This document shows positions 37,005 through 46,345 of a DNA stretch of 64,000 bases, in pieces. Source of the stretch: Bradyrhizobium yuanmingense (GTDB taxonomy: Bacteria > Pseudomonadota > Alphaproteobacteria > Rhizobiales > Xanthobacteraceae); contig NZ_JARFML010000014.1 of the NCBI RefSeq assembly GCF_029167105.1, positions 1 through 64,000 of the forward strand. Direction: 5' to 3'. Under the pieces are notes generated by a model. That model was not told where the DNA came from. It did no database searches and worked only from the letters and a program-made list of their open reading frames with translations. Made by a program: the position numbers and the translations under genes. Position 1 is the first letter of the stretch. Every line of letters starts with the position of its first letter.

Positions 37005-37910
37005 CTATCCCTTTGCCCGGCTGCCGCGCTTCTTCTGGATCAGCACTATGGTGCCGAGGCTGGCACCGATCACGATGAAGGAGACGATGGTCGTCACCGT
37101 GCCCAGCGCGTAGAGTGAGGGCGAGGTGACGTTCAGCGTCATGCTCCAGATTTCCAGCGGCAGGGTGTTCAGCGAGCCCGCCGTCTGGAGGCTGCGGGCG
37201 AACTCGTCATAGGACAGCGTGAAGCCGAACAGCGCCACCGCGACGAGGCCGGGCGCCAGGACCGGGATCATCACCAGCCGGATCGACTGCCAACGGCTGG
37301 CGCCGAGATCGTACGCCGCCTCTTCCCAGACGTGGTTGAAGCGCGACATCACCGCGAACATCACGAGCACGCCGAACGGCAACGTCCAGGACAGCTGCGC
37401 GCCCAGTGCCGACGTGTACCAGCTCGCATTCAGCCCAAGCGCCTGGAACAAGAGTCCCGTCCCGAGACCGAGCACGAGGCCGGGCGCGACCAGGCTGCCG
37501 ATCATCATGTAGAAAACAAAGGTGTCGCCGCGAAATCGCTTGCGAAAGCCGAGGCCGGCGAGGAACGAGACCACCACAGTGATGACGGTGACGATGACCG
37601 CAAGCTTGATCGAGCGGTCAAAAGACCCCTTGACGTCGCCGGTCCGCACCTGCGTGAAGAGGTCGACGAACCAGTGCAGCGAATGCCCCTTCATCGGAAA
37701 CACAAGTCCGCCGCGAATGTCCTGGAACGACAGGATGTAGATGCAGAACATCGGGCCGTAGAGAGCGATCACGTAGAAGGCAAACAGCGCCGCCAGCACG
37801 TAGAACGTCCAGGGCCGGCCGCCCTTGCTCGGCGCGATCGCTTTGGTCGTCGCGGGCGCCACCGTCTTCGACACGTCCGACTCCGGCATCTCGGCGAGAA
37901 CCGCGCTCAT
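37005..37910 (-). CDS. ABC transporter permease, PotC-like
   Basis: 301 residues from MSAVLAEMPESDVSKTVAPA. An N-terminal cytoplasmic tail is followed by six predicted spans. The EAA loop is WEEAAYDLGASRWQSIRLVMIP. The start overlaps the preceding permease stop (ATGA, 37907-37910). It pairs with the PotB-like permease. Confidence 0.9.
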   Translation of the reverse strand: MSAVLAEMPESDVSKTVAPATTKAIAPSKGGRPWTFYVLAALFAFYVIALYGPMFCIYILSFQDIRGGLVFPMKGHSLHWFVDLFTQVRTGDVKGSFDRSIKLAVIVTVITVVVSFLAGLGFRKRFRGDTFVFYMMIGSLVAPGLVLGLGTGLLFQALGLNASWYTSALGAQLSWTLPFGVLVMFAVMSRFNHVWEEAAYDLGASRWQSIRLVMIPVLAPGLVAVALFGFTLSYDEFARSLQTAGSLNTLPLEIWSMTLNVTSPSLYALGTVTTIVSFIVIGASLGTIVLIQKKRGSRAKG

Positions 37911-38809
37911 CGCGTGATCTCCTGCCTGATATCGACGGTGCGCAGGATCAGCGAGACGATCGCGACCAGCACCAGCGTCAGCAGCACGGCGCTCGCCGCG
38001 GCGGTCGGATATTGCAGCACGCCGACGTCCTCGTAGAAGGCACTGACCACCGAGGCGGAGCCGCCGCCGGACATCACCTTGACCACGAAGAAATCGCCCA
38101 TGACGATCGAGACCACGAAGATGGTGCCGAGCGCGATGCCGCTCTTGGACATCGGCACCACGATCAGGCGCATGATGTCGAAACGGCTGGCGCCGGCGTC
38201 GATCGCGGCCTCGATCAGCTTCTTGTCGATCCGCGCCATGGAATTGAAGATCGGCACGATCATGAAGATCGTGAGCTGATGGACATAGGCGATGACCACA
38301 GCGAGATCCGAGAACAGCAGCACCTCCAGCGGCTGGCGGATCACGCCGAGCGCGAGCAGCACCTGGTTGATCAGGCCTTCCTTGCCGAGCAGCGGGATCC
38401 ACGAGATCATCCGGATGATGTTCGAGGTCCAGAACGGCACCGTGCAGAGCAGGAACAGGCCGATCGCCAGCAATTGGTTGCGCACGTGGAAGACCAGGAA
38501 ATAGGCAACGAGGAAACCGATGATCAGAGTGAAGATCCAGGTCAGCACCGTGAACTTGATGGTCGCCAGATACAGCTTCAGCGTCAGCGCCGAATGCAGC
38601 ACCTCGACATAGCTCGCCAGCGTGAAGCCCGGCGTCAGGCCACCGAAGCCATCGGTGGCGAAGAAGCTCGCCGCCAACACCACCAGGATCGGCGCCGCGA
38701 AGAACGGCACAAGCACCAGGACCAGCGGCAAGACGTAGAGCCAGCCGGCCAGATTGGATCGCGATGGCGTTGGACTTTGAGCTGGACTTTGAGTTGGACT
38801 TGGCTGCAT
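37907..38809 (-). CDS. ABC transporter permease, PotB-like
   Basis: 300 residues from MQPSPTQSPAQSPTPSRSNL. The N-terminal Pro/Ser stretch is encoded by three tandem 12-base units (38770-38805). Six spans and the EAA loop IEAAIDAGASRFDIMRLIVVP follow. A frame open another 178 codons upstream is shadow reading of the binding-protein gene and is not used. A 77-base gap separates it from the binding-protein gene. Confidence 0.88.
   Translation of the reverse strand: MQPSPTQSPAQSPTPSRSNLAGWLYVLPLVLVLVPFFAAPILVVLAASFFATDGFGGLTPGFTLASYVEVLHSALTLKLYLATIKFTVLTWIFTLIIGFLVAYFLVFHVRNQLLAIGLFLLCTVPFWTSNIIRMISWIPLLGKEGLINQVLLALGVIRQPLEVLLFSDLAVVIAYVHQLTIFMIVPIFNSMARIDKKLIEAAIDAGASRFDIMRLIVVPMSKSGIALGTIFVVSIVMGDFFVVKVMSGGGSASVVSAFYEDVGVLQYPTAAASAVLLTLVLVAIVSLILRTVDIRQEITR
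38770..38805. repeat. Tandem 12-base repeat at the start of the permease gene
   Basis: Three adjacent units, TTGGACTTTGAG, CTGGACTTTGAG and TTGGACTTGGCT, encode the Ser-Pro-Thr/Ala-Gln repeats right after the start codon. Unit changes would add or remove four residues without shifting frame. Confidence 0.7.
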
Positions 38810-38886
38810 GTCAGCGAATGCCTTGACGTCGATCTCGTCCGCCGGCGCGTCGCCGCGCCGGCGCCTTGTGTCAGGGAAAGCAGGTT

Positions 38887-40236
38887 TCAGGCCACCTTGA
38901 AGTCGTTCCAGCGCTTGTTCATGTAGGCGGCCTCGTCCATCAGCGTATTCCAGCACGAGATGTTCTTGACGCGGTCGAGGAACGAGCCGCCGTCTCGCTT
39001 GGTGCCGGCCTTCTCCATCGCAACGCCATAGGGGTCGTTGACCACCTCCGGCGCAGGCTTGCCCTCGTACCAGAACGCCCATTCCGCCGGGGTGAGGAAT
39101 TTCTTCGCAGTCGAGGGCACCGGGCTGTAATAGCCGTAGCGCGCGACGAAGCCGCCCTGCCAGCCCGAGAGGTACCAGTTGAGATATTCGTAGGCCGCGT
39201 CCAGCTTCTTGCCGGAGAGATGCTTCATCAGGCCCATGCCGTTGCACCAGCCGCGATAGCCTTCCTTGCCGTTCTTGACGTTGACGGGCGCATAAACGCA
39301 GGGAATTTCCTTGACGCGGACGGCGGCCACCGCCGGCGACCACATCGACTGGATGATCACCTCGCCCGCCGCCATCAACTGTACCGACTGGTCGAAGGTG
39401 GTCCAGGTCGCGCGGAACTGGCCCTGCTTCTTCAGCTCGATCAGCTTGTTGCAGGTGAAGTCGATCTCCTCCTTGGTCATGTTGCCCTTGTTGCCGTACT
39501 TGATCAGCCCGGCACTTTCGAAGCAGAGCGCGGCATCCATGATGCCGATGGCGGGCACGTCGAGGATCGCGGCCTTGCCCTTGAACTTGGGATCAATCAG
39601 GTCCTTCCACTCGGTCACTTCATGGCCGACGAGATCGGGGCGATAGCCGATCGAGTCGGCGTTGTAGACCTGCGGCAGGAAGGTCGCCCATTCGGTGACG
39701 CCATCGTTGAGGTCGGTCGCATCGGGCTTGGCGATGTACATGGCTTCATAGGGCGAGATGCCCTGGCGCGGGATCTTGTGGCCGTCGATCTCGCCCTTGG
39801 TGAAGATCGGCAGGATGTTGTCGAACTCCTTGATCTTCTTGACCTCGATGCCCTGGATCACACCGCGCTTCGCCGCAAGCTTGGCCTGCCAGCCCTCGAG
39901 ATCGGCGATGTCGACCGTATTAGGCTGGCTTATGAAGCGGTTGATGGAGGCGGAGGTGTCGAGGTTCTGCATCGTCACCTTGAAGCCGAGGTCCTTGGCG
40001 GCCTGGTCGCCGATCGCCTTCACCACGGAATAGGAGACGCCGACATGGCGCAGCTCAATGTCCTTGATCTCCTGCGCCCAGATGGTCGGGAAACCGCGGA
40101 TCGCATCCGCCCCGGCGGCCGCGCCGGCAATTGCTGCGGCACCCTTCAACAACGTACGGCGGCTCAGCTTTTTCGCTTCCCCCGGCTTCGTTCCGGCATG
40201 GCCGGCAGCAGCATTCCCCTTGTCCCTGTCAAGCAT
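38887..40236 (-). CDS. Extracellular solute-binding protein, spermidine/putrescine type, Tat-exported
   Basis: 449 residues. The N-terminus carries a twin-arginine signal, LSRRTLLKGAAAIAGAAAGA, so the protein is folded before export. The mature part fits family 1 binding proteins of polyamine-type importers; YLNWYLSGWQGGFVARYGYY is a typical C-terminal stretch. It is the first gene of the leftward operon that continues with two permeases, an ATPase, the molybdenum hydroxylase and the amidase. The ligand is unknown. Confidence 0.9.
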   Translation of the reverse strand: MLDRDKGNAAAGHAGTKPGEAKKLSRRTLLKGAAAIAGAAAGADAIRGFPTIWAQEIKDIELRHVGVSYSVVKAIGDQAAKDLGFKVTMQNLDTSASINRFISQPNTVDIADLEGWQAKLAAKRGVIQGIEVKKIKEFDNILPIFTKGEIDGHKIPRQGISPYEAMYIAKPDATDLNDGVTEWATFLPQVYNADSIGYRPDLVGHEVTEWKDLIDPKFKGKAAILDVPAIGIMDAALCFESAGLIKYGNKGNMTKEEIDFTCNKLIELKKQGQFRATWTTFDQSVQLMAAGEVIIQSMWSPAVAAVRVKEIPCVYAPVNVKNGKEGYRGWCNGMGLMKHLSGKKLDAAYEYLNWYLSGWQGGFVARYGYYSPVPSTAKKFLTPAEWAFWYEGKPAPEVVNDPYGVAMEKAGTKRDGGSFLDRVKNISCWNTLMDEAAYMNKRWNDFKVA

Positions 40237-40546
40237 GGCAACCCTCGTTGGTTACAATGAGCGGCCGCAACGACCTTCAGCGATCCCTGCGGATGTGATC
40301 AGTTGCGCTTGAGGCTATGGGCGGGATTCTGCGAAGTAAAATTGGAAGTAAAAATTCGCGGCATAAGCGCGACTAATGACTCATCGCGCTGCATGTCATC
40401 TCGGCACGCAGCTTAGGAAGGCGGCAGGCGGTATACCGGGCGCGACGAATGCAAACTTGATGGACTCATTAATTCGTACAATCAGAAACATTGAGGCGAG
40501 ATGAACCTGACAGCGCCGCTCGTCCCCACGTGAGGGCACGTCGCGA
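40237..40546. promoter_or_regulatory. Intergenic region before the Tat-exported binding protein
   Basis: 310 bases without a gene. It holds the directly repeated GAAGTAAAA at 40333-40341 and 40345-40353 (12-base period), about 100 bases before the binding-protein start, and AT-richer sequence around 40450-40495 including ATTAAT. The repeat spacing of about one helical turn suggests an activator site. No convincing -10/-35 pair could be fixed. Confidence 0.35.
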
Positions 40547-41500
40547 TCAAGCTGCAGCCGCCTGGTATAGGCACTCGCGAAGCCAGGCGTGGCCCTTGTC
40601 CTCCTGATTGCGCGGGTGCCACAGCGCGACGATGCGAGCGGGCGGCAGATCGAGCGGCGGTGGCGTGAGATCGAGCTCGTGGGCGAAGCGGATCAGGAAG
40701 CGCCGCGGAAGGGTGCAGATGCAGTCACTGTGCGCGAGGATGACGGGCGCCAGCGCATAGGTCTGAATCGAGACGGCAACGCGCCGGGAGCGGCCGAGCA
40801 CCGCTAGCGCGTCGTCGACCAGGCCCGAGAAACCGCCGCCATCGGCGGAGATCAGCAGATGGTCGAGCGCGCAAAAGCTGTCGAGATCGAGCGGGCCGTT
40901 GCCGCGCGGATGACCCTTGCGCTGTGCGGACAGGAAGCCGTCCTCGAACAGCGGCCGCTGCATCAGCTCGCCATGTGCGCGGTCGGCGCCCGTCACCAGG
41001 ATGTCGATCTCTCCCCTTTCGAGCTGATCCACGACATCGCGCGCGGGGTGAACAAGGGCGAGCCGCGCCCGCTCAGCCATCGCGGTCAAACGCGCGACCA
41101 AGCCGGGCGCCAGCGTCACGGCCGGATTCTCGTGGATGGCAACGACGAAGGTACGCTGGCTCTTGGCGGGGTCGAACACAGCCGGCCCCTCCACCATGCG
41201 ACGGAGCTTGCCGAGCACGTCCGCAAGCGCCGTCTGCAACTCCACCGCCCTCGTCGTCGGCACGACGCCGCGCCCGCTCGCGGCGGGTACGAACAGCGGA
41301 TCGGCAAAGATCTGCCTCAGCCGGTTCAGCCGCGCCGAGAGCGCAGGCTGCCCGATATTGAGCCGGGAGGCCGCGCGCGTCACGTTCCGCTCACGCAGAA
41401 GAGCCTCCAGAGCCAGCAACAGACCAAGATCGATCTCGGCGAGATCGTTATCATCGGCCGGCCGCCCCCGGCCGTGTTCCGCATCCTGCATCGGTGCCAC
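40547..41500 (-). CDS. LysR family transcriptional regulator
   Basis: 317 residues. The HTH is LALEALLRERNVTRAASRLN and then IGQPALSARLNRLRQIFADP, the NodD/NahR-like arrangement of the LysR family with a short variable N-terminus. The effector domain runs to the end. It is divergent from the metallo-beta-lactamase-fold gene; a dyad with T-N11-A lies in the 221-base gap. Starts at 41500 or 41491 are both possible. Confidence 0.88.
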   Translation of the reverse strand: MAPMQDAEHGRGRPADDNDLAEIDLGLLLALEALLRERNVTRAASRLNIGQPALSARLNRLRQIFADPLFVPAASGRGVVPTTRAVELQTALADVLGKLRRMVEGPAVFDPAKSQRTFVVAIHENPAVTLAPGLVARLTAMAERARLALVHPARDVVDQLERGEIDILVTGADRAHGELMQRPLFEDGFLSAQRKGHPRGNGPLDLDSFCALDHLLISADGGGFSGLVDDALAVLGRSRRVAVSIQTYALAPVILAHSDCICTLPRRFLIRFAHELDLTPPPLDLPPARIVALWHPRNQEDKGHAWLRECLYQAAAA

Positions 41501-41595
41501 CTCCGTCTAGGGCACATCGCGACTCCGACGAGCCGCGATACGAGGGTTAGGGCCAAAACGGCGGCGTGAAAAGCCGGGCCAGCGTGCCTTCCGAT

Positions 41596-41610
41596 ATCGA
41601 CAATGTCGAT
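41596..41610. promoter_or_regulatory. Candidate LysR site ATCGAC-AAT-GTCGAT
   Basis: A perfect 6-3-6 dyad containing T-N11-A (41597-41609), the LysR consensus. It lies between the divergent LysR gene and the hydrolase gene, 112 bases before the latter's start. It is the only clear dyad that I see there. Confidence 0.5.
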
Positions 41611-41721
41611 GGGACCTATCGAGCCCGCGACTCTCCCCAAGGCGTGGCGCGCTTCGTACCTCACCGTCACCGCGGCCCGGGCAACCAGCCCTACGCCGCG
41701 GCCCCAGTGGAGGTCATCTTG

Positions 41722-42657
41722 ATGATGCACGCGGCCAAGACCTATCAGGTCGGCGAAACATCCATCACGCGGATCGACGAGTTGCGGCTTGCAGCATTCA
41801 AATTCGATGCGCTCTATCCGGGAGGCGAGCCGCAGGCGTTGGAGCGCCATCGCGACCGGCTGGAGGCAGGTTCGTTCGATGCTGCGACCGGTACCTTCAT
41901 CCAAAGCATTCACAGCTGGCTGGTCCGGACACCGCACCACACGATCCTGATCGACACGGCCACCGGCAACGACAAGAACCGGCCGGAGATTCCGCCGCTT
42001 CACCGGCTCAACGAGCCGTTCCTGGCGCGGCTGGCCGCAGCGGGTGTCACGCCGGAGCAGGTCGACTACGTGCTGCTCACCCACGTGCATGGCGATCACG
42101 TTGGCTGGAACACCCGCCTCGTCGACGGACGCTGGGTCCCGACCTTCCCGAATGCGACCTACGTCTTCTCCGCAATCGAGCAGGCCTATGGCGAGAGCCT
42201 CGCGACGGGCACTGAGCCGACCGGAGCGGCCCGCCCGGCCCGGTCCCTCGGCCCCGCGCTGCGCAAGCCGGCCGACCGTGTCTATGACGACAGCGTCCGG
42301 CCGGTGATCGAGGCCGGACTTGCCAGGCTCATCGCGGTGGACGGGAGCGAGGCCATCGAGGGCATCTCGTTCGTCCCGACGCCCGGCCACAGCGTCGATC
42401 ACGCCTCCATCCGGCTCGTCTCGTCTGGCGAGGAGGCGCTGTTCGCCGGAGACGTGATGCACCATCCGCTCCAGGTCTATGAGCCTTCGCTCAATTCCTG
42501 CTTCTGCGAATTCCCGGAAGCCGCGTTGCGCTCACGCGCTTTCGTGCTGGAGGACGCTGCCGAGCGGGGCTCAACCATCTTCACCACCCATTTCGCACAG
42601 TCATCGGTCGGCCGCGTCAGCCGGACCGGAGGACGCTTCACCTGGCAATTCGTCTGA
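41722..42657 (+). CDS. Metallo-beta-lactamase-fold hydrolase
   Basis: 311 residues from MMHAAKTYQVGETSITRIDE. The zinc motif is LTHVHGDHVGWN (HxHxDH), with later ligands in TPGHSVDH and AGDVMHH, and a final TTHFAQ. Lactonases such as AttM/BlcC share this layout, so a lactone or ester substrate is possible. The start is set by GGAGG nine bases before; the 52 codons before it are nonfamily. It is followed by an alpha/beta hydrolase in the same operon. Confidence 0.85.
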   Translation: MMHAAKTYQVGETSITRIDELRLAAFKFDALYPGGEPQALERHRDRLEAGSFDAATGTFIQSIHSWLVRTPHHTILIDTATGNDKNRPEIPPLHRLNEPFLARLAAAGVTPEQVDYVLLTHVHGDHVGWNTRLVDGRWVPTFPNATYVFSAIEQAYGESLATGTEPTGAARPARSLGPALRKPADRVYDDSVRPVIEAGLARLIAVDGSEAIEGISFVPTPGHSVDHASIRLVSSGEEALFAGDVMHHPLQVYEPSLNSCFCEFPEAALRSRAFVLEDAAERGSTIFTTHFAQSSVGRVSRTGGRFTWQFV

Positions 42658-42667
42658 ACGGAGAACG

Positions 42668-43666
42668 ATGATGAACCAGCACGCCAGCGCGCGCGCCGAC
42701 AGGCCCGAGATCGTGGTCGAGGATCTCATGATCCCAAGCGACACGGCCGGAATTTCGCTTCACCTGCGCAACAAGCGGCCCGCGGCGCTCGAGGCCTTCT
42801 CCGCCGAGCGGACCATCCTGATGATGCACGGCGCGACCTATTCATCGGGAAGCCTTTTCGATACGCCGCTCGGCGGCGTCTCATTCATGGATCATCTCGC
42901 CCGCCATGGGTACGACGTCTTCGCACTCGACGTGCGCGGCTATGGTCAATCGACCCGCCCGCCCGAGATGGACGCGCCGCCGGAGCAGTCCGCACCGCTC
43001 GTGCGCACAGGGGTCGGCGTGCGTGACCTCGCCAGCGCCGTCGCGTACATCCTCAAGCAACGCAAGATCCCGCGCCTCAATCTGGTTGCCATGTCCTGGG
43101 GCGGCTCGGTGGCCGGTGCTTACACCGCAGGCAACAACGACAAGGTCGCCAAGCTGGCGCTGGTCGCGCCGCTCTGGTTGCTGCAGGGTCCGGCTCCAAT
43201 CGATGCCGGCGGGCGCCTCGGCGGCTATCGCAAGGTTCCGGTGCTAGACTTCAGGACGCGCTGGCTTTCGGCTGCGCCGGAAGCGGCACGATCGAGCTTG
43301 ATCCCGGCGGGCGGCTTCGAGCTCTGGGCCAACATCTCGCTCGCGACCGACCCGTCAGGCAGCGCGCAAACGCCTGCCATCATGCGTGCGGTCAACGGTC
43401 CGATCCTGGACATCCGCGAATACTGGGCGGCCGGCAAGAGGCTCTATGATGCCGGCGACATTCGCGTGCCCGTGCTCCTGGTCCACGCGGAATGGGATCA
43501 GGACGTGCCCATCGCTTCGGCGCAGGACTTGTTCCTTTCGCTGAAACACGCGCCATACCGGCGATGGGTCGAGATCGGCGAAGGCACTCACATGGTGCTG
43601 CTGGAGAAGAACCGCGTGCAGGCGTTCGACGCGATCAACCAGTTTCTCGCCGAAGATTACAGCTAG
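42668..43666 (+). CDS. Alpha/beta hydrolase
   Basis: 332 residues from MMNQHASARADRPEIVVEDL. The nucleophile elbow is VAMSWGGSVAG with Ser. The catalytic acid is likely Asp in HAEWDQDVP, and the His is in EGTHMVLL. The oxyanion segment is MMHGATYSSG. The preferred substrate is unknown, an ester or C-C bond. It starts ten bases after the upstream hydrolase, so both are probably controlled by the divergent LysR. Confidence 0.87.
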   Translation: MMNQHASARADRPEIVVEDLMIPSDTAGISLHLRNKRPAALEAFSAERTILMMHGATYSSGSLFDTPLGGVSFMDHLARHGYDVFALDVRGYGQSTRPPEMDAPPEQSAPLVRTGVGVRDLASAVAYILKQRKIPRLNLVAMSWGGSVAGAYTAGNNDKVAKLALVAPLWLLQGPAPIDAGGRLGGYRKVPVLDFRTRWLSAAPEAARSSLIPAGGFELWANISLATDPSGSAQTPAIMRAVNGPILDIREYWAAGKRLYDAGDIRVPVLLVHAEWDQDVPIASAQDLFLSLKHAPYRRWVEIGEGTHMVLLEKNRVQAFDAINQFLAEDYS

Positions 43667-43864
43667 CGCGCGTCCCTGCTGCACCGCGAAAAATCACTCG
43701 CGCCGCAACATTCAAAAATGAGACTGCCGGTCAAGCCGAACGAGGTTGCGATGGGTGCAGCGCATCCGACTTCGGTTAGCTTTCCTCCAAAGCCGCGGGC
43801 TTCGAGAGCCACGGGCATCATACGGTTCGTCGCGGCAACAAGCGATGACACAGGGGAGGAGCAC

Positions 43865-45115
43865 ATGTCGAAATGCAGCATCGGACTGCTCGCGTTGAGC
43901 AGCCTGTTTCTTTCGGGCGCGGCGATCGCCCAGGAAAAGATCAAGGTGGGCGTGACCGCAACGCTCGAGGGCACGTACACGGTGCTCGGCGAGGACGGCA
44001 TGCGCGGCCATCAGACCGCGCTCAACGTGCTCGGCAAGAAGGTCGGCGACAAGGAACTCGAATTCATCGTCGCTTCGACCGATGCAACGCCGGACTCTGC
44101 CGTTCGCGCCGTGCGCAAGCTGATCGAGCAGGACAAGGTGCAGATCCTGCTGTCGCCGCTCTCCGGCGACGAAGGCATTGCGGTGAAGAATTTTGCCAAG
44201 TCCCACCCCGGGCTGACGTTCATCAATGCCGCATCCGGCGCGCAGGAAACGACCTATGTCGACCCGGCACCGAACTTCTTCCGCTACAACATGGACGGCG
44301 CGCAGTGGCAGATCGGCCTCGGCAAATATGCCTATGAGGAGAAGAAGTATCGCAAGATCGCGACCGTCGGCGAGGACTATTCCTTCATCTATACCCAGGT
44401 GTTCGGGCTGGTGCTCGAGTTCTGCGGCATGGGCGGACAGGTCACCAACCGGCAATGGGTGCCGCTGGGAACGAAGGACTTCGCCTCCGTCATCGCCGCC
44501 CTGCCTGACGACGTCGACGCCATCTATCTCGGGCTTGGCGGCGCCGACGCCGTCAACTTCCTCAACCAGTATCAGCAGGCCGGCGGCAAGGCGCATCTGA
44601 TGGGCGGTTCCATCATGATCGATCAGACCATCCTGTCGTCGAAGGGCAACGCCAAGAACGCGCTGGTCGGAACCATTGCGGCGAGCGGCCAGGCCGACAC
44701 CTGGGAGGATCCGGGCTGGCAGAAGTTCGTGAAGGCCTATCAGGACGCCTTCCCGCCCAACAAGCGCTTCCCGAGCCCGTCGCTGCTCGCCACCAACTAC
44801 TACAATTCAACCATGGCGCTGATCCTCGCACTGCGTCAGGTCAACGGCGATCTCTCCAACAACCAGGCCAAGTACAAGGAAGCACTGGCGAAGATCGAGC
44901 TCGACGCACCGAACGGCAAGATCAAGCTCGACTCCAACCGCCAGGCGATCGGCACCAACTTCGTCACCGAAGTCGTCGACGACGGCAAGGGCGCGCTGTT
45001 CAGCAAGGTCGTGAAGGTGATCCCGAACGTGAACCAGACGCTCGGCTACGACCCGGCCGTGTTTTCCAAGATCGGGCTGCCGAGCCGCACCGTGCCGGAA
45101 TGTAAGAAATACTGA
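43865..45115 (+). CDS. Branched-chain-type ABC transporter substrate-binding protein
   Basis: 416 residues with a signal peptide (LLALSSLFLSGAAIAQ). The mature protein has the LivK-type opening EKIKVGVTATLEGTYTVLGE and Type I periplasmic-binding fold throughout. The ATG at 43865 follows GGGGAGGAG. It is separated from the permease genes by an AraC regulator and a palindromic repeat, but no other LivK-type protein is near, so it is the expected binding partner of the importer at 46349-51421. The 198-base region before it shows no clear promoter. Confidence 0.9.
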   Translation: MSKCSIGLLALSSLFLSGAAIAQEKIKVGVTATLEGTYTVLGEDGMRGHQTALNVLGKKVGDKELEFIVASTDATPDSAVRAVRKLIEQDKVQILLSPLSGDEGIAVKNFAKSHPGLTFINAASGAQETTYVDPAPNFFRYNMDGAQWQIGLGKYAYEEKKYRKIATVGEDYSFIYTQVFGLVLEFCGMGGQVTNRQWVPLGTKDFASVIAALPDDVDAIYLGLGGADAVNFLNQYQQAGGKAHLMGGSIMIDQTILSSKGNAKNALVGTIAASGQADTWEDPGWQKFVKAYQDAFPPNKRFPSPSLLATNYYNSTMALILALRQVNGDLSNNQAKYKEALAKIELDAPNGKIKLDSNRQAIGTNFVTEVVDDGKGALFSKVVKVIPNVNQTLGYDPAVFSKIGLPSRTVPECKKY

Positions 45116-45140
45116 CGCATCACGTCAGGCAGACGCAACC

Positions 45141-45171
45141 GGGGAGCGACTCGCTGACGCGGTCGCTCTCC
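45141..45171 (+). terminator. Hairpin after the binding-protein gene
   Basis: GGGGAGCGAC (45141-45150) pairs with GTCGCTCTCC (45162-45171) with one mismatch and an 11-base loop. It is 25 bases past the stop codon. No T tract follows, so it is more likely a processing or stabilising stem that lets the binding protein be made in excess. Confidence 0.45.
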
Positions 45172-45239
45172 GCTCTTGCAATCTCGGCGGTGTTGTTGAA
45201 GGCTGGCCGAAAAGACAAGAATGCTCGGGAGGGGAAGGC

Positions 45240-46064
45240 ATGAGCCGTGCGCTCGCCGTCTTCCACGGCCGCTTCGGCCGGGCGACGGTTTATCAGTTGA
45301 ACCGCCCTTTCAATATCCACGCCCATCGCGAAGGTCATCTGATCTTCCATGTCGGCGGCATGTCGGCATGCATTGACGTCTCCGACGGGCATTACGATCT
45401 CACCGAGACGTCGGTCGTCGCCGTCAATCCCTGGGAGCCGCACAACTTTCTGCCGACCGATCTTGACGGCGGCGCCATCTTCTTCGTGCTCTACGTCAAC
45501 GCCGAATGGTTTGCGCCGGATGCCTCCGGCTCCGACCGGTTGCGCTTCGGCCGCACCCAGTTCAAGCGCACGCCAGCACTCGACAAGCACATCAGGCGGA
45601 CCGCCGCGCTCGTGTGCGGCGCACCATCGCTCTCAAGTCTCGATTCCGAGCTGAGGCGGCTGATCGACATCTGCTACGACGAAAGCTGGCAGCAGGCCGA
45701 GATCGCGCGCGATCCGCGCGCAGGCGGCGTTACCGATTTTCGCGTCCGCAAGTGCATCAAGATGATGTCGGAGAGCCCGGGCGCTGAAATCGAGCTCGAC
45801 ACCATAGCGCGCGAATCCGGCCTCTCGCGACCGCATTTCTACCGGCTGTTCCGCGTGCAGACCGGCGTCACGCCGAACCTCTATCTCAACACGCTGATCA
45901 TGGAACAGGCGCTCGAGGCGCTGGTGGCGAGCGAGGTGCCGATCGCCGATATCGGCTTCGATCTCGGCTTCTCCTCGCAGAGCGGTTTCACCCGTTTCTT
46001 CGCCGCCAATGTCGGGATGGCCCCGACCGATTATCGTCGCGCTGCCAAGGTTTTGCGCGCCTGA
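45240..46064 (+). CDS. AraC family transcriptional regulator
   Basis: 274 residues. The N-terminal half is a cupin-like sensor (HIHAHREGHLIFHVGG-like His-rich segment, written in the protein as NIHAHREGHLIFHVGG). The C-terminal double HTH has IARESGLSRPHFYRLFRVQT and IADIGFDLGFSSQSGFTRFF. GGGGAAGG lies before the ATG. Placed between the binding protein and the permeases, it is the probable regulator of the whole rightward cluster. Confidence 0.9.
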   Translation: MSRALAVFHGRFGRATVYQLNRPFNIHAHREGHLIFHVGGMSACIDVSDGHYDLTETSVVAVNPWEPHNFLPTDLDGGAIFFVLYVNAEWFAPDASGSDRLRFGRTQFKRTPALDKHIRRTAALVCGAPSLSSLDSELRRLIDICYDESWQQAEIARDPRAGGVTDFRVRKCIKMMSESPGAEIELDTIARESGLSRPHFYRLFRVQTGVTPNLYLNTLIMEQALEALVASEVPIADIGFDLGFSSQSGFTRFFAANVGMAPTDYRRAAKVLRA

Positions 46065-46209
46065 GCGCAGGCCACGAAAAGATACTCACGATCAAACGTC
46101 GCCCTCGCCGTCTGGCTAGGATGCCGGCAACGCGATCCCGAAAGAGGATCGCGAGTGACGGGAGGACGTTCGTCCATGGCAGGGCCAGCAGCCGGTAACG
46201 GTTTGCATG

Positions 46210-46345
46210 CCCCCTCACCCTGCTTGCAGGGAGAGGGTCGGGGTGAGGAGAAGTCTCCGCAAGCGCGGCGGCCGTTTGACCCGCGGAGACTCCCCCTCAC
46301 CCGGCGCTACGCGCCGACCTCTCCCCGCAAGCCGGGCGAGGTGAA
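46210..46345. repeat. Rhizobial-type palindromic intergenic repeat
   Basis: Two CCCCTCACCC-type units, the second read as CCCCCTCACCCGGCGCTACG, enclose a 9-base perfect inverted repeat AGTCTCCGC (46252-46260) / GCGGAGACT (46283-46291). CCTCACCC and GGGTGAGG also pair in the first unit, and GGCGC-TAC-GCGCC forms a stem in the second. Such units are, as I recall, spread through Bradyrhizobium and related genomes. The right end GCGAGGTGAAGCC lies directly against the permease ATG at 46349 and could serve as its ribosome site. Confidence 0.65.
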
